Shown here piece after piece: positions 7,039 to 14,950 of a stretch of 27,060 bases of DNA. Positions within the stretch are counted from its first letter, which is position 1; the number at the start of each line of letters is the position of its first letter. The DNA is taken from assembly GCA_002364245.1 (NCBI GenBank), contig DEXR01000006.1:15175-42234 (forward strand), in the 5' to 3' direction. Below the pieces are notes generated by a model, which was not told the DNA's origin, ran no database searches, and worked only from the letters and a program-made list of their open reading frames with translations. Position numbers and translations under genes: made by a program. The stretch is from Flavobacteriaceae bacterium UBA3179 (GTDB taxonomy: Bacteria > Bacteroidota > Bacteroidia > Flavobacteriales > Flavobacteriaceae).

Positions 7039-8661
7039 ATGAAAAAGAAAATCTTTATCCCAATAATCGCCGTGGTTATCATGTTTACAACGGTGAGTTT
7101 TAAAAGTGATTTCTTTGAAATTGCCAAACAAATAGAAATCTTCACCACCCTCTACAAAGAACTAAACATGAACTATGTAGACGAAGTAACACCCGCAACT
7201 TTAATGGATAAAGCCATTAACGGAATGCTAGAAGATCTCGATCCCTATACCGTGTATTGGAACGAACAAGAAGTAGAAGATGGGCGTATACAAAATTCGG
7301 GTACTTACACTGGGATTGGTGCTTCGGTTAAAACCACAAAAGATAAAATTACTATCATTGAGCCTTTTGAAGGGTATCCGGCCGATAAAGCTGGGTTAAA
7401 AGCTGGTGACGAACTCGTTAAAATCGGTACGACACCCGTTGCAGGGTTTGATGGTGACGCTGGAGAGCTCTTAAAAGGTTCAAAAGGTAGTTCAGTAGAA
7501 ATCACTTTTAAACGCCAAGGGAAAACACAAACTACCACGCTAACCCGCGAAAAAGTAGGAATAGAAGCGGTGCCGTTTTATAAATTATTAGATGATAATA
7601 TTGGTTACATTGTACTAAGTAAGTTCAATAGAAAAACAACCCAAGAAACTAAATCGGCTTTAGAAGATTTAAAACTGCAAGGCGCCGATAAATTAATTTT
7701 AGACCTTCGTGGAAACCCTGGCGGACTCTTAAACGAAGCGATTAACGTGGTTAATTTATTTGTGGATAAAGGTGAAGTGATCACCACCACAAAATCAGTG
7801 ATTGAAAAATACAACAAAGTGTATAAAACACAACTTGAACCTGTGGATAAGCAAATTCCATTGGTTGTATTGGTCAATGGTCGTAGCGCATCGGCGAGTG
7901 AGATTGTTTCCGGTGGTTTGCAAGACTTAGATCGTGCTGTGGTAGTTGGAGCCCGTAGTTTTGGGAAAGGCCTTGTACAACGCCCTAAAAAGCTTACGTA
8001 TGGCACGCAGTTAAAAGTGACAATATCTCGTTATTACACGCCAAGCGGTCGTTGTATTCAAGCATTAGATTATTGGAACCGCGACGAAAATGGCGATCCA
8101 ATTCGGGTAGATACCGAAGAGTATAACGAGTTTAAAACAAAAGGAGGAAGAACGGTCTATGACGGCGGCGGAATTATGCCCGATGTGGAAGTGGAAACGG
8201 CAAAATTTAGCCCCATTACTACAGCCTTGCTAAAAGATATGGCGATTTTCGATTATGCGACGCAATATTACTATTCACATGAATTAGAAGATTACAATAC
8301 ATTTGAATTCACCGATAGTGATTTCCAAAATTTCGTTACTTATTTAAAGAAAAACGGTTTTGAATATGAAACTGAAACCGAAAAGGAATTTGCTGAAGCC
8401 CTACGAAGAGCGGAAGATGATGATCTTAAAGATGAAATACAGCAAGGGTACAACCAATTAATGACTTCTATTGATAGAGCCAAAGAAAAAGCATTGATTT
8501 CTAAAAAAGCCGAAATAAAATCGTTGTTAAGTGACGAAATTTTAAAACGTTATTTTTACCGAGAAGGGATGTACAACTATCACGTAAATCACAATCCTGA
8601 AATTTTAGAAGCTGTTTCTGTTCTGACCGATGGGAATCGATATGAAAAGATTTTAAAATAG
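7039..8661 (+). CDS. S41 family C-terminal processing peptidase (CtpA/Prc-type)
   Basis: A 540-aa protein with an N-terminal signal/anchor segment, a PDZ domain (about residues 85-165, with the carboxylate-binding stretch NSGTYTGIGASV before it) and an S41 protease domain. The Ser-Lys catalytic residues align with E. coli Prc: Ser285 in SASASEIV, Lys310 in SFGKGLVQ, and Asp296 in QDLDRA at the same spacing. It should cleave proteins near their C-termini in the periplasm. It is shorter than E. coli Prc (about 680 aa) and close to the CtpA class. In many Flavobacteria an S41 gene sits near rnpA; here three small genes lie between. Confidence 0.95.
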   Translation: MKKKIFIPIIAVVIMFTTVSFKSDFFEIAKQIEIFTTLYKELNMNYVDEVTPATLMDKAINGMLEDLDPYTVYWNEQEVEDGRIQNSGTYTGIGASVKTTKDKITIIEPFEGYPADKAGLKAGDELVKIGTTPVAGFDGDAGELLKGSKGSSVEITFKRQGKTQTTTLTREKVGIEAVPFYKLLDDNIGYIVLSKFNRKTTQETKSALEDLKLQGADKLILDLRGNPGGLLNEAINVVNLFVDKGEVITTTKSVIEKYNKVYKTQLEPVDKQIPLVVLVNGRSASASEIVSGGLQDLDRAVVVGARSFGKGLVQRPKKLTYGTQLKVTISRYYTPSGRCIQALDYWNRDENGDPIRVDTEEYNEFKTKGGRTVYDGGGIMPDVEVETAKFSPITTALLKDMAIFDYATQYYYSHELEDYNTFEFTDSDFQNFVTYLKKNGFEYETETEKEFAEALRRAEDDDLKDEIQQGYNQLMTSIDRAKEKALISKKAEIKSLLSDEILKRYFYREGMYNYHVNHNPEILEAVSVLTDGNRYEKILK

Positions 8662-8712
8662 TTAAAACTGTTAGTGGTAGAGTGGTTTTGAAAAGCTTTT
8701 TGCCTTTTAAAA

Positions 8713-8743
8713 TTGTATCGAAATCAATAGAACCGTATATTTA
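8713..8743 (+). promoter_or_regulatory. Putative promoter (-33 TTG, -7 TATATTTA) of the hydroxylase gene
   Basis: TTG at 8713-8715 is followed after 20 bases by TATATTTA at 8736-8743, close to the Bacteroidota consensus TTG/TAnnTTTG. The -7 element ends only 5 bases before the ATG at 8749, so the predicted mRNA would have little or no leader. Confidence 0.5.
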
Positions 8744-8748
8744 TTCCA

Positions 8749-9579
8749 ATGGAAGCTTTCCTAACTTTTTTTGAAACCATGCCCATCTGGATGAAAGCCG
8801 GTTGGGTATTTTTTGTGTTAGCGTTGTTTTGGACTTTAGAAGGATATTACAGTTTAATAAACTTAAAATACAAAAAGTGGAAGCATGCTAAAACCAATCT
8901 TATATTATTGGCTTTTGTCATGGTTATCAACGCTGTTTTTGGTATTGCAACAGCGGCTATTTTCATTTGGTTGAATGATTCGCAATTTGGATTATTACAC
9001 TTCTTTCAAGCACCTATCTGGGTTGAGTTACTACTTTCACTATTAGTTTTAGATTTTATTGCTCAGTATGGTGTGCATTATTTGTTGCACAAAGTTCCAG
9101 CTATGTGGCGGTTGCATATTGTTCACCACAGTGATAAACACGTAGATGCCACCACTGGAACCCGTCATCATCCGTTTGATTTTATCATCCGCGAAACCTT
9201 CGCTCTTATTGCGGTCGTGATTATGGGAATGCCCATCGCTTTCTACCTATTTTACCGTATTTTAAGCGTACTATTCACGTATTGGACGCACGCCAACATC
9301 AGTTTACCGGCTTGGTTGGACAAAAGTATAAGCTATCTATTCGTAACACCCAATATGCACAAATTTCATCATCATTACCAACTTCCCTGGACAGATAGCA
9401 ACTTTGGGAATATGTTTTCTATTTGGGATCGCTTGTTCGGCACATTTGTCTATGACGATACCAAGAAAATTCAATACGGAGTAGATTTAGCAGACCATAC
9501 TGACGATGAGAGTATCTTCACACAATTGGGAATTCCTTTCAACAAAACAGTTGTTTCTAAAGGAAAAGAACCTCATTAA
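8749..9579 (+). CDS. Sterol desaturase / fatty acid hydroxylase family protein
   Basis: A 276-aa integral membrane protein with the eight-or-more-histidine di-iron signature of this superfamily: HYLLH (110-114), HIVHH (123-127), RHHPFD (139-144) and HKFHHH (204-209). At least four hydrophobic segments flank the His clusters (about residues 15-35, 50-75, 85-105 and 150-180). Members insert oxygen into, or desaturate, lipid chains such as fatty acids, sterols, carotenoids or alkylglycerols; the substrate here is not evident. A lipid-modifying role in the inner membrane is likely. The gene has its own putative promoter and appears monocistronic. Confidence 0.93.
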   Translation: MEAFLTFFETMPIWMKAGWVFFVLALFWTLEGYYSLINLKYKKWKHAKTNLILLAFVMVINAVFGIATAAIFIWLNDSQFGLLHFFQAPIWVELLLSLLVLDFIAQYGVHYLLHKVPAMWRLHIVHHSDKHVDATTGTRHHPFDFIIRETFALIAVVIMGMPIAFYLFYRILSVLFTYWTHANISLPAWLDKSISYLFVTPNMHKFHHHYQLPWTDSNFGNMFSIWDRLFGTFVYDDTKKIQYGVDLADHTDDESIFTQLGIPFNKTVVSKGKEPH

Positions 9580-9639
9580 AACATCTTATTAACATATTAT
9601 TAATAGAAATACTGCTTAAATTTTCGTATAATATGGGTT

Positions 9640-10011
9640 ATGGTACAAAGAGACAAGCAGGAAAACGACGACGTTCTTAAAGAATCCGTTACGTATTTAG
9701 AAAACAAAGGATTTGAGAACATTAAAGCCGATATTGAAGGCTATGAGACCCCTAAGTCGTACAATAAAAAAGGAAGTGATATAAGCATCACCCCAGATAT
9801 TGTAGCGGAACGAGCAGGAATTAAGCACTATTTTGAAGTAAGCTTAAAGTCTGATAGAACAAATTTACTTAAGTCCAAGTGGCGCTTTTTAGACGTATTA
9901 ACTCGTATGAGAAACGAGCGTTTTAAAATTATTACAAGACGGGGGCATTATAAATTTACCAATGAAATGTTGGATCACTTGAATATGGAAAAAAAGCTTA
10001 TTAAGCTGTAA
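9640..10011 (+). CDS. Unknown small protein, possibly nuclease-fold
   Basis: A 123-aa charged, apparently cytoplasmic protein that I do not recognise. The central part reads SITPDIVAERAGIKHYFEVSLKS (given here in two parts: TPDIVAERAG, then YFEVSLKS). An Asp followed by a beta strand carrying Glu and Lys recalls the PD-(D/E)xK nuclease-like fold, but the Glu-to-Lys spacing (ExxxK) is not the classical ExK. The C-terminal part is basic (RMRNERFKIITRRGHYKF). It converges on elaA, with an 11-base overlap of the coding ends. Two near-identical nonamers lie upstream at 9586-9605. Confidence 0.65.
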   Translation: MVQRDKQENDDVLKESVTYLENKGFENIKADIEGYETPKSYNKKGSDISITPDIVAERAGIKHYFEVSLKSDRTNLLKSKWRFLDVLTRMRNERFKIITRRGHYKFTNEMLDHLNMEKKLIKL

Positions 10012-10441
10012 CCATAGCAATGTGTGGGATGCCATCCTCAAGGTATCCTTCGCCAATGGGTTCAAAACCATGAGATTGGTAAAATTTAATTAAATATTGT
10101 TGAGCCGAAAGCTTTATGTTTTCGGTTTGATAATATTTTTTTATGGCCTTTTTTGAAGCTTCCATAATGTCGTGACCATAGCTAAATTTTCGCTGATCTT
10201 TAGCTACAACAACCCTTCCAATAGCAGCTTCTTCAAAATAAAATCCTTGTGGAAAACAACGGGTGTACGCTATTATTTTTCCTTCTTTTTTTCCAATAAC
10301 ATGCAGAGCTTTTTCGTCTTTCCCATCAATATCTTGATATACACAATCTTGTTCTACAACAAATACTTCAGAACGAAGCTGTAATATGTCGTGCAGTTCG
10401 TAAATGGATAGGTCTTCAAATTTTTTGATGGTAATTTCCAT
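10001..10441 (-). CDS. elaA: GNAT family N-acetyltransferase, ElaA-type
   Basis: A 146-aa protein matching the ElaA branch of GNAT acetyltransferases. The N-terminal block LRSEVFVVEQDCVYQDIDGKD is split here as LRSEVFVVEQ and CVYQDIDGKD and is characteristic. The acetyl-CoA-binding region follows as IGRVVVAKDQRKFSYGHDIM, and the C-terminal FYQSHGFEPIGEGYLEDGIPH is typical. The acceptor substrate of ElaA proteins is not established. It starts 11 bases after the CDF transporter stop, so it is the last gene of the rpiB operon, and its end overlaps the convergent gene. Confidence 0.88.
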   Translation of the reverse strand: MEITIKKFEDLSIYELHDILQLRSEVFVVEQDCVYQDIDGKDEKALHVIGKKEGKIIAYTRCFPQGFYFEEAAIGRVVVAKDQRKFSYGHDIMEASKKAIKKYYQTENIKLSAQQYLIKFYQSHGFEPIGEGYLEDGIPHIAMVTA

Positions 10442-10452
10442 TGAGTTATTTT

Positions 10453-11364
10453 TTAATCCTGAACAATAATTTCTTTCGGATCGTCTTTTTGAAATTCTGG
10501 TTGAATGTTTACGTGATTGATTCCGAAGTCATCAAACAATATTTTTTCTACTTTTTCTAAAATAGCATCAAATTCTGAAAGGGTTAAATCTTTAGAAAAT
10601 TCCATATGTGCTTCAAGATGTGTTTCTTGTTCATTAAGCTGCCATACGTGAATATGATGAATACTTTTTACTTCAGAAATAGTCGTTATTTTTTTACTGA
10701 TACGTTCCAATTTAATATCCTTGGGCGTAAACAACATTAATACATTGAAGGAGTTTTTAAGTAAATCGATACCTACCACCAATAAATAAACAGCTATTAA
10801 AACAGTTAACACACTGTCTACCCAAAACCACCCAAAATATTTCATTAATAAACCACCTATTAAAACGGCTACTGAAGCAGACATATCGGTAAATAAATGT
10901 ATATACGCCGACCGCATATTCATATTCTCTTTTGCGTCTTTTCTAAGTAATAACACACTAAAACCGTTTGCAACAATCCCTAAAACAGCTAGCCAAATAA
11001 CTAAACTGCTTTCTATTTCTTGCGGATTTATAAATCGTTTTATAGCTTCATAAATAAGGTAAACCGCCACTACTAAAAGTGTAACGGCATTTACAAAAGC
11101 GGCAATAATTTCAGCACGTTTATAACCAAATGTTTTATCGAAAGAAGCTTCTTTTTTTGAATATCTATCTGCCACATAACTTATAACGAGTGAGGTTACA
11201 TCACTAAAATTATGAAGCGCATCACTTAACAACGAAAGACTACCAGAAATTAACCCACCTATTACTTGTGATACGGTTATTACAATGTTTAAAACAATTG
11301 TTAATAACAGCTTTCTTCCTTTTAAACTGGTATGATCGTGTGTATGTGTGGGTGAATTAGACAT
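10453..11364 (-). CDS. Cation diffusion facilitator (CzcD-like metal efflux transporter)
   Basis: A 303-aa protein of usual CDF length with six predicted membrane helices. The two metal-site HxxxD motifs are present: HNFSD in helix 2 (SDALHNFSDV) and HLFTD in helix 5. A His-rich N-terminus (THTHDH) and a C-terminal cytoplasmic ferredoxin-like domain containing IHHIHVWQLNEQETHLEAH complete the family pattern. It probably exports Zn2+ or a related divalent cation in exchange for protons. It sits 15 bases after rpiB and 11 bases before elaA in one minus-strand operon; no metalloregulator gene is adjacent. Confidence 0.94.
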   Translation of the reverse strand: MSNSPTHTHDHTSLKGRKLLLTIVLNIVITVSQVIGGLISGSLSLLSDALHNFSDVTSLVISYVADRYSKKEASFDKTFGYKRAEIIAAFVNAVTLLVVAVYLIYEAIKRFINPQEIESSLVIWLAVLGIVANGFSVLLLRKDAKENMNMRSAYIHLFTDMSASVAVLIGGLLMKYFGWFWVDSVLTVLIAVYLLVVGIDLLKNSFNVLMLFTPKDIKLERISKKITTISEVKSIHHIHVWQLNEQETHLEAHMEFSKDLTLSEFDAILEKVEKILFDDFGINHVNIQPEFQKDDPKEIIVQD

Positions 11365-11379
11365 AAAAAAAGTAGCCGG

Positions 11380-11811
11380 TTATGAACAAGCTATCTTTTC
11401 GACACGACGTTGGTGGCGACCGCCTTCAAATTTTGTTGTAAGAAACGTTTTTACCATTTCCAGTGCTTGTGGTTCGCTTGTAAAACGAGCTGGAATACTT
11501 AATACATTTGCATCATTATGTTCTCTAGCCAACGCTGTAATTTCTTTGGTCCAACATAAAGCTGAACGTACTTTTTGATGTTTATTAGCCGTCATATTTG
11601 CACCGTTACCGCTTCCGCAGATAATGATACCAAAATCTACTTTTGCATGTTCAACATCGTCTGCAACCGGGTGGACAAAGTCTGGATAATCTACACTTTC
11701 TTCACTATCGGTACCGTAGTTAATAACTTCGTAACCTTCTGATTGTAAATAATTTGAAATGGTATTTTTGTAATCTGTCCCTGCGTGATCGTTTCCTATT
11801 GCTATTTTCAT
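11380..11811 (-). CDS. rpiB: Ribose-5-phosphate isomerase B
   Basis: A 143-aa protein, the typical size of RpiB/LacAB enzymes, which interconvert ribose 5-phosphate and ribulose 5-phosphate in the pentose phosphate pathway. Diagnostic features are the N-terminal IGNDHAG (residues 5-11), the active-site Cys65 in IICGSGNG, and the phosphate-binding GGRHQRRV near the C-terminus. It is the first gene of the minus-strand operon with the CDF transporter and elaA. A perfect Bacteroidota -7 element lies 17 bases upstream of its ATG. Confidence 0.95.
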   Translation of the reverse strand: MKIAIGNDHAGTDYKNTISNYLQSEGYEVINYGTDSEESVDYPDFVHPVADDVEHAKVDFGIIICGSGNGANMTANKHQKVRSALCWTKEITALAREHNDANVLSIPARFTSEPQALEMVKTFLTTKFEGGRHQRRVEKIACS

Positions 11812-11827
11812 GGTGTTTATTTTAATA

Positions 11828-11835
11828 CAAAGATA
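11828..11835 (-). promoter_or_regulatory. -7 promoter element of the rpiB operon
   Basis: On the minus strand this reads TATCTTTG, a perfect match to TAnnTTTG, ending 16 bases before the rpiB ATG. No clear TTG lies at the usual -33 distance. Confidence 0.6.
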
Positions 11836-11912
11836 ATTGTATTATTACATAATAAAACGGTTATAATTAAAAATCAATTGTTTACGTTTTATTAAACTTC
11901 AGTTCACTTTAT

Positions 11913-12324
11913 AGTTAACAACTGTGTTTACATTTGTTAATAGTTTAGCAAGAAAAAAAGTTGTGAAATTGGATTATAAATTCCATATGCTTTTTAATAT
12001 TTCAAAAGCAAATTTTAACTCCCTCTTTTTTGACCGAGTTATCAGCATCGAAAAGTAAGTTTCAAACAGATATTTCAGAAATACATATTAAAAATACGTT
12101 GTTAACATGGATTGTTGACAGCTGTTAATTATTGTGCCTATTCTTTTATTTTTCAGAAGAAAACATTCTTAAAACTATGTTAACAACCTGTACAAAATAA
12201 CCTATAACTTAAAATAAAAATAAAACTTCAAAAAGTTATGCTACATATTAACACACTATAATAACCATCATTATTTATTTTAAAATTTTAAAAAAGAAAA
12301 GAGATGAATATTATATTGTTAATA
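11913..12324. other. AT-rich spacer with clustered TTGTTAACA nonamers (candidate origin or regulatory region)
   Basis: The spacer 11812-12342 (about 530 bases) has no credible gene. Six copies of TTGTTAACA, exact or with one mismatch, lie in it: 11913-11921 (minus, last base T), 11934-11942 (plus, TTGTTAATA), 12099-12107 (plus, exact), 12112-12120 (plus, TTGTTGACA), 12178-12186 (minus, exact) and 12316-12324 (plus, TTGTTAATA). A strongly AT-rich tract runs through 12200-12300, between the last two copies. Clustered nonamers next to an easily melted tract resemble a bacterial replication origin, but the nonamer differs from the standard DnaA box TTATCCACA at three positions. A regulator-binding region is the main alternative. 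Confidence 0.35.
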
Positions 12325-12342
12325 AGGTTGAAAACTTTAAAA

Positions 12343-12582
12343 TTAAACGATTCTCATTTTTGAAGTGTTATCAAAGTCTTTGATGATTTCTCGAGCCCGC
12401 GCTGCGTCTTGCTTGTGCACTTGCAAGCGAATCCCGCCAATTGCATTTGAGTAAAAAGGAAAAACACTCGCCATGGTTTCGTTTAAAAAAACGTGCGGAA
12501 TGTCATGCTGTTCTAAAAGTAAAGCGAGAACAGCATATTCACTTTGATATGTGAAAGTAGCAACGGTTATAAAGTTTTCCAT
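12343..12582 (-). CDS. DUF2007 domain small protein
   Basis: A 79-aa protein resembling the DUF2007 (putative signal-transducing) family, with the pattern of a short beta-alpha-beta domain: VATFTYQSEYAVLALLLEQH, then a beta segment IGGIRLQVHKQDAARAREII. Members of this family are often fused to or near other genes and have no established function; a ligand- or protein-binding role is assumed. It is cytoplasmic by appearance. It is transcribed divergently from rnr, from a spacer of about 107 bases, where TACCTTAG on the minus strand (12612-12619) is a near match to a -7 element. Confidence 0.8.
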   Translation of the reverse strand: MENFITVATFTYQSEYAVLALLLEQHDIPHVFLNETMASVFPFYSNAIGGIRLQVHKQDAARAREIIKDFDNTSKMRIV

Positions 12583-12626
12583 AGCTTAAAAATTGCTTTT
12601 TAGAAGCCTTACTAAGGTACTAAATC

Positions 12627-12640
12627 TTTCCTAAAGGAAA
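12627..12640. repeat. Short inverted repeat between the DUF2007 gene and rnr
   Basis: TTTCCT and AGGAAA are separated by two bases in the divergent spacer. A second small dyad, CCTTA-C-TAAGG, lies at 12607-12617 and overlaps the near -7 match for the DUF2007 gene. They could be operator sites, but such short dyads also arise by chance. Confidence 0.3.
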
Positions 12641-12689
12641 CACGCTATTATCTTAATAATAGTACATTTACATTAATTAAAATAAAACA

Positions 12690-14897
12690 ATGCCAAAAAG
12701 AAAAACGAAGAAGAAAAACAATAAAATAAAAGGGCTTGGAGAAAGCATTATAAAAATACTACGAAAAGCGAATTCCAAACCTTATAACTACAAACAAATA
12801 GCGGCTAAATTAGGATTAGATGATCCTAACAGCCGTAACCAAATTACCAAAAAATTAAAGCAATTAACTGCTAAAGGAACCATCAACGAGGTGGAACGAG
12901 GAAAGTATGTTATTGCCCCTTCTAAAAATTACTACACGGGTGTGGTAGATATTACCAGCCGTGGACAAGGATATATTATAGTTGACGATCTTGAAGATGA
13001 TATTTTCGTTAGTAATAAAAACTTAAACAAAGCCTTAAATGGTGATGTGGTTGAAGTCTATGTTTTTAAACGTAAAAAACGTGGTAAAGCTGAAGGCGAA
13101 ATAACCAATATTATACAACGTAAGAAAACTGAGTTTGTTGGAACCATCGATATTCACGAGAATTTTGCTTTTGTTGAAATCAACGATAGCAGTATGTATA
13201 CCGATATTTTTGTTCCGAAAAGTAACATTGGAGAAGCAAAAGGTGGTGAAAAAGTATTAGTTGAAATTATCGATTGGCCAGAAAAAGCAGATTCCCCATT
13301 AGGTCAAGTTAAAAAGGTATTGGGAATGCCTGGAGAACATCATACCGAAATTCATTCCATTTTAGCACAATACGGATTGCCGTATGAATTTCCACATGAA
13401 GTGGAAGAATATGCTAATCAATTAGATACATCTATTCAAGAAGACGAAATAAATACACGTCGTGATATGCGCGATGTGTTAACCTTTACCATTGACCCAA
13501 AAGATGCAAAGGATTTTGATGATGCGTTATCCTTTCAGAAATTAGAAAATGGTAATTATGAAATAGGAATTCACATTGCAGATGTTTCACATTACCTTAA
13601 ACCGGGAACTGTTTTAGACGATGAAGCCTATGAACGTGCAACCTCAGTGTATTTAGTAGATCGTGTGGTACCGATGCTTCCTGAAGTGTTATCTAACAAT
13701 GCGTGTTCGCTTCGCCCTAATGAAGAAAAATATACGTTTTCAGCTGTTTTTGAAATAGATAATCAAGCGAAGGTTAAAAACCAGTGGTTTGGACGAACGG
13801 TAACTTATAGTGATGCTCGTTTTGCATATGAAGAAGCACAGCACGTGATTGAAAATCCAGAAGCTAAAGAACACGAAATACCGGCTAACATTTCCATTAC
13901 TGATAAAAAATATACGGTAGATTCTACTATTGCTTCGGCAATTTTAGAAATGGATAGATTGGCTAAAATATTACGCACAGATAGGATGCGCCAAGGTGCT
14001 ATTTCGTTTGATAAAGTAGAGGTAAAATTCAAATTGGATGAAAACAACGAACCGGAAGGCGTTTATTTCAAAGAAAGTAAAGATGCAAATAAACTAATTG
14101 AAGAGTTTATGTTGCTTGCCAACCGTAGCGTTGCCGAATTTATAGGAAAACAAAATCCCCCAAAAACATTTGTATACCGTGTACATGCCGAGCCAGATGA
14201 CGAAAAAATCGCTGCTCTGGAACGAATTATCCAGCGTTTTGGTTATAAACTGGATATTAGAGATCCTAAAAAAACTGCCAATTCTATCAATAAATTATTG
14301 AAAGATGTCGTTGGAAAAAAAGAACAAAACTTGGTCGATGTTTTAGCAATTAGAACGATGAGTAAAGCAGTTTATACCACAAATAACATTGGTCATTACG
14401 GTTTAGCATTCGATTATTATACACACTTTACATCGCCAATTCGTAGGTATCCAGATGTGATGGTACATAGGTTGCTACAGTCTTATTTAGATAAAAATAA
14501 ATCAGCCAATCAAGATGAATACGAAGACAAATGTGGTCATTCTAGTGAAATGGAAAATCTTGCCACAAATGCAGAACGTGACAGTATAAAATACATGCAG
14601 GTTAAATACATGTTAGACCACGAAGATGAAGATTTCTTAGGTGTAATTTCAGGTGTGACCGAATGGGGAATTTATATTGAAATAGTTTCCAATAAATGTG
14701 AAGGAATGGTTCGTTTAAGCGATTTACGCGACGATCATTATTTATTTGATAAAGATGAATTTGCAGTAGTGGGTCAACGTACACATAACAAATACACATT
14801 AGGAGACGAGGTTTATGTAAAAGTGAAAAATGCAGACTTAGTTAGAAAGCATTTAGATTTTACGATGTTGGGTAGTAAAAAAGAAATTGAAAAGTAA
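12690..14897 (+). CDS. rnr: Ribonuclease R
   Basis: A 735-aa 3'-5' exoribonuclease of the RNase II/R family, which degrades structured RNA. From the N-terminus: a basic extension; a winged-helix domain (about residues 15-75); two cold-shock OB domains (about 80-230); the RNB catalytic domain; and a C-terminal S1 domain (about 640-725, VISGVTEWGIYIEI). The magnesium-binding Asp residues appear in DPKDAKDFDDAL as D269, D275, D277 and D278, with the spacing of active enzymes. THFTSPIRRYPDVMVHRLL is also typical. A tentative -7 element TACATTTA lies at 12663-12670. Confidence 0.96.
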   Translation: MPKRKTKKKNNKIKGLGESIIKILRKANSKPYNYKQIAAKLGLDDPNSRNQITKKLKQLTAKGTINEVERGKYVIAPSKNYYTGVVDITSRGQGYIIVDDLEDDIFVSNKNLNKALNGDVVEVYVFKRKKRGKAEGEITNIIQRKKTEFVGTIDIHENFAFVEINDSSMYTDIFVPKSNIGEAKGGEKVLVEIIDWPEKADSPLGQVKKVLGMPGEHHTEIHSILAQYGLPYEFPHEVEEYANQLDTSIQEDEINTRRDMRDVLTFTIDPKDAKDFDDALSFQKLENGNYEIGIHIADVSHYLKPGTVLDDEAYERATSVYLVDRVVPMLPEVLSNNACSLRPNEEKYTFSAVFEIDNQAKVKNQWFGRTVTYSDARFAYEEAQHVIENPEAKEHEIPANISITDKKYTVDSTIASAILEMDRLAKILRTDRMRQGAISFDKVEVKFKLDENNEPEGVYFKESKDANKLIEEFMLLANRSVAEFIGKQNPPKTFVYRVHAEPDDEKIAALERIIQRFGYKLDIRDPKKTANSINKLLKDVVGKKEQNLVDVLAIRTMSKAVYTTNNIGHYGLAFDYYTHFTSPIRRYPDVMVHRLLQSYLDKNKSANQDEYEDKCGHSSEMENLATNAERDSIKYMQVKYMLDHEDEDFLGVISGVTEWGIYIEIVSNKCEGMVRLSDLRDDHYLFDKDEFAVVGQRTHNKYTLGDEVYVKVKNADLVRKHLDFTMLGSKKEIEK

Positions 14898-14950
14898 GTG
14901 TAACATTTCAATTATAAGCTACTCTTTATAAAAAACCAAACCACTTAATT

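Noticed and set aside
9640..10011. Restriction endonuclease of a restriction-modification system
   Set aside because: There is no methyltransferase or specificity gene nearby, and the Glu/Lys spacing is not the canonical ExK, so only a weak fold-level suggestion is kept.
11348..11578. Plus-strand open frame over the rpiB end and CDF start
   Set aside because: It overlaps two confident minus-strand genes and shows no recognisable domain.
11812..12342. CRISPR array or small RNA gene in the long spacer
   Set aside because: The nonamers are too short, irregularly spaced and in both orientations for CRISPR, and no terminator-like hairpin or strong promoter pair marks an RNA gene.
13805..14047. 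Antisense open frame within rnr
   Set aside because: It falls inside the RNB domain of a full-length rnr and has no independent support.
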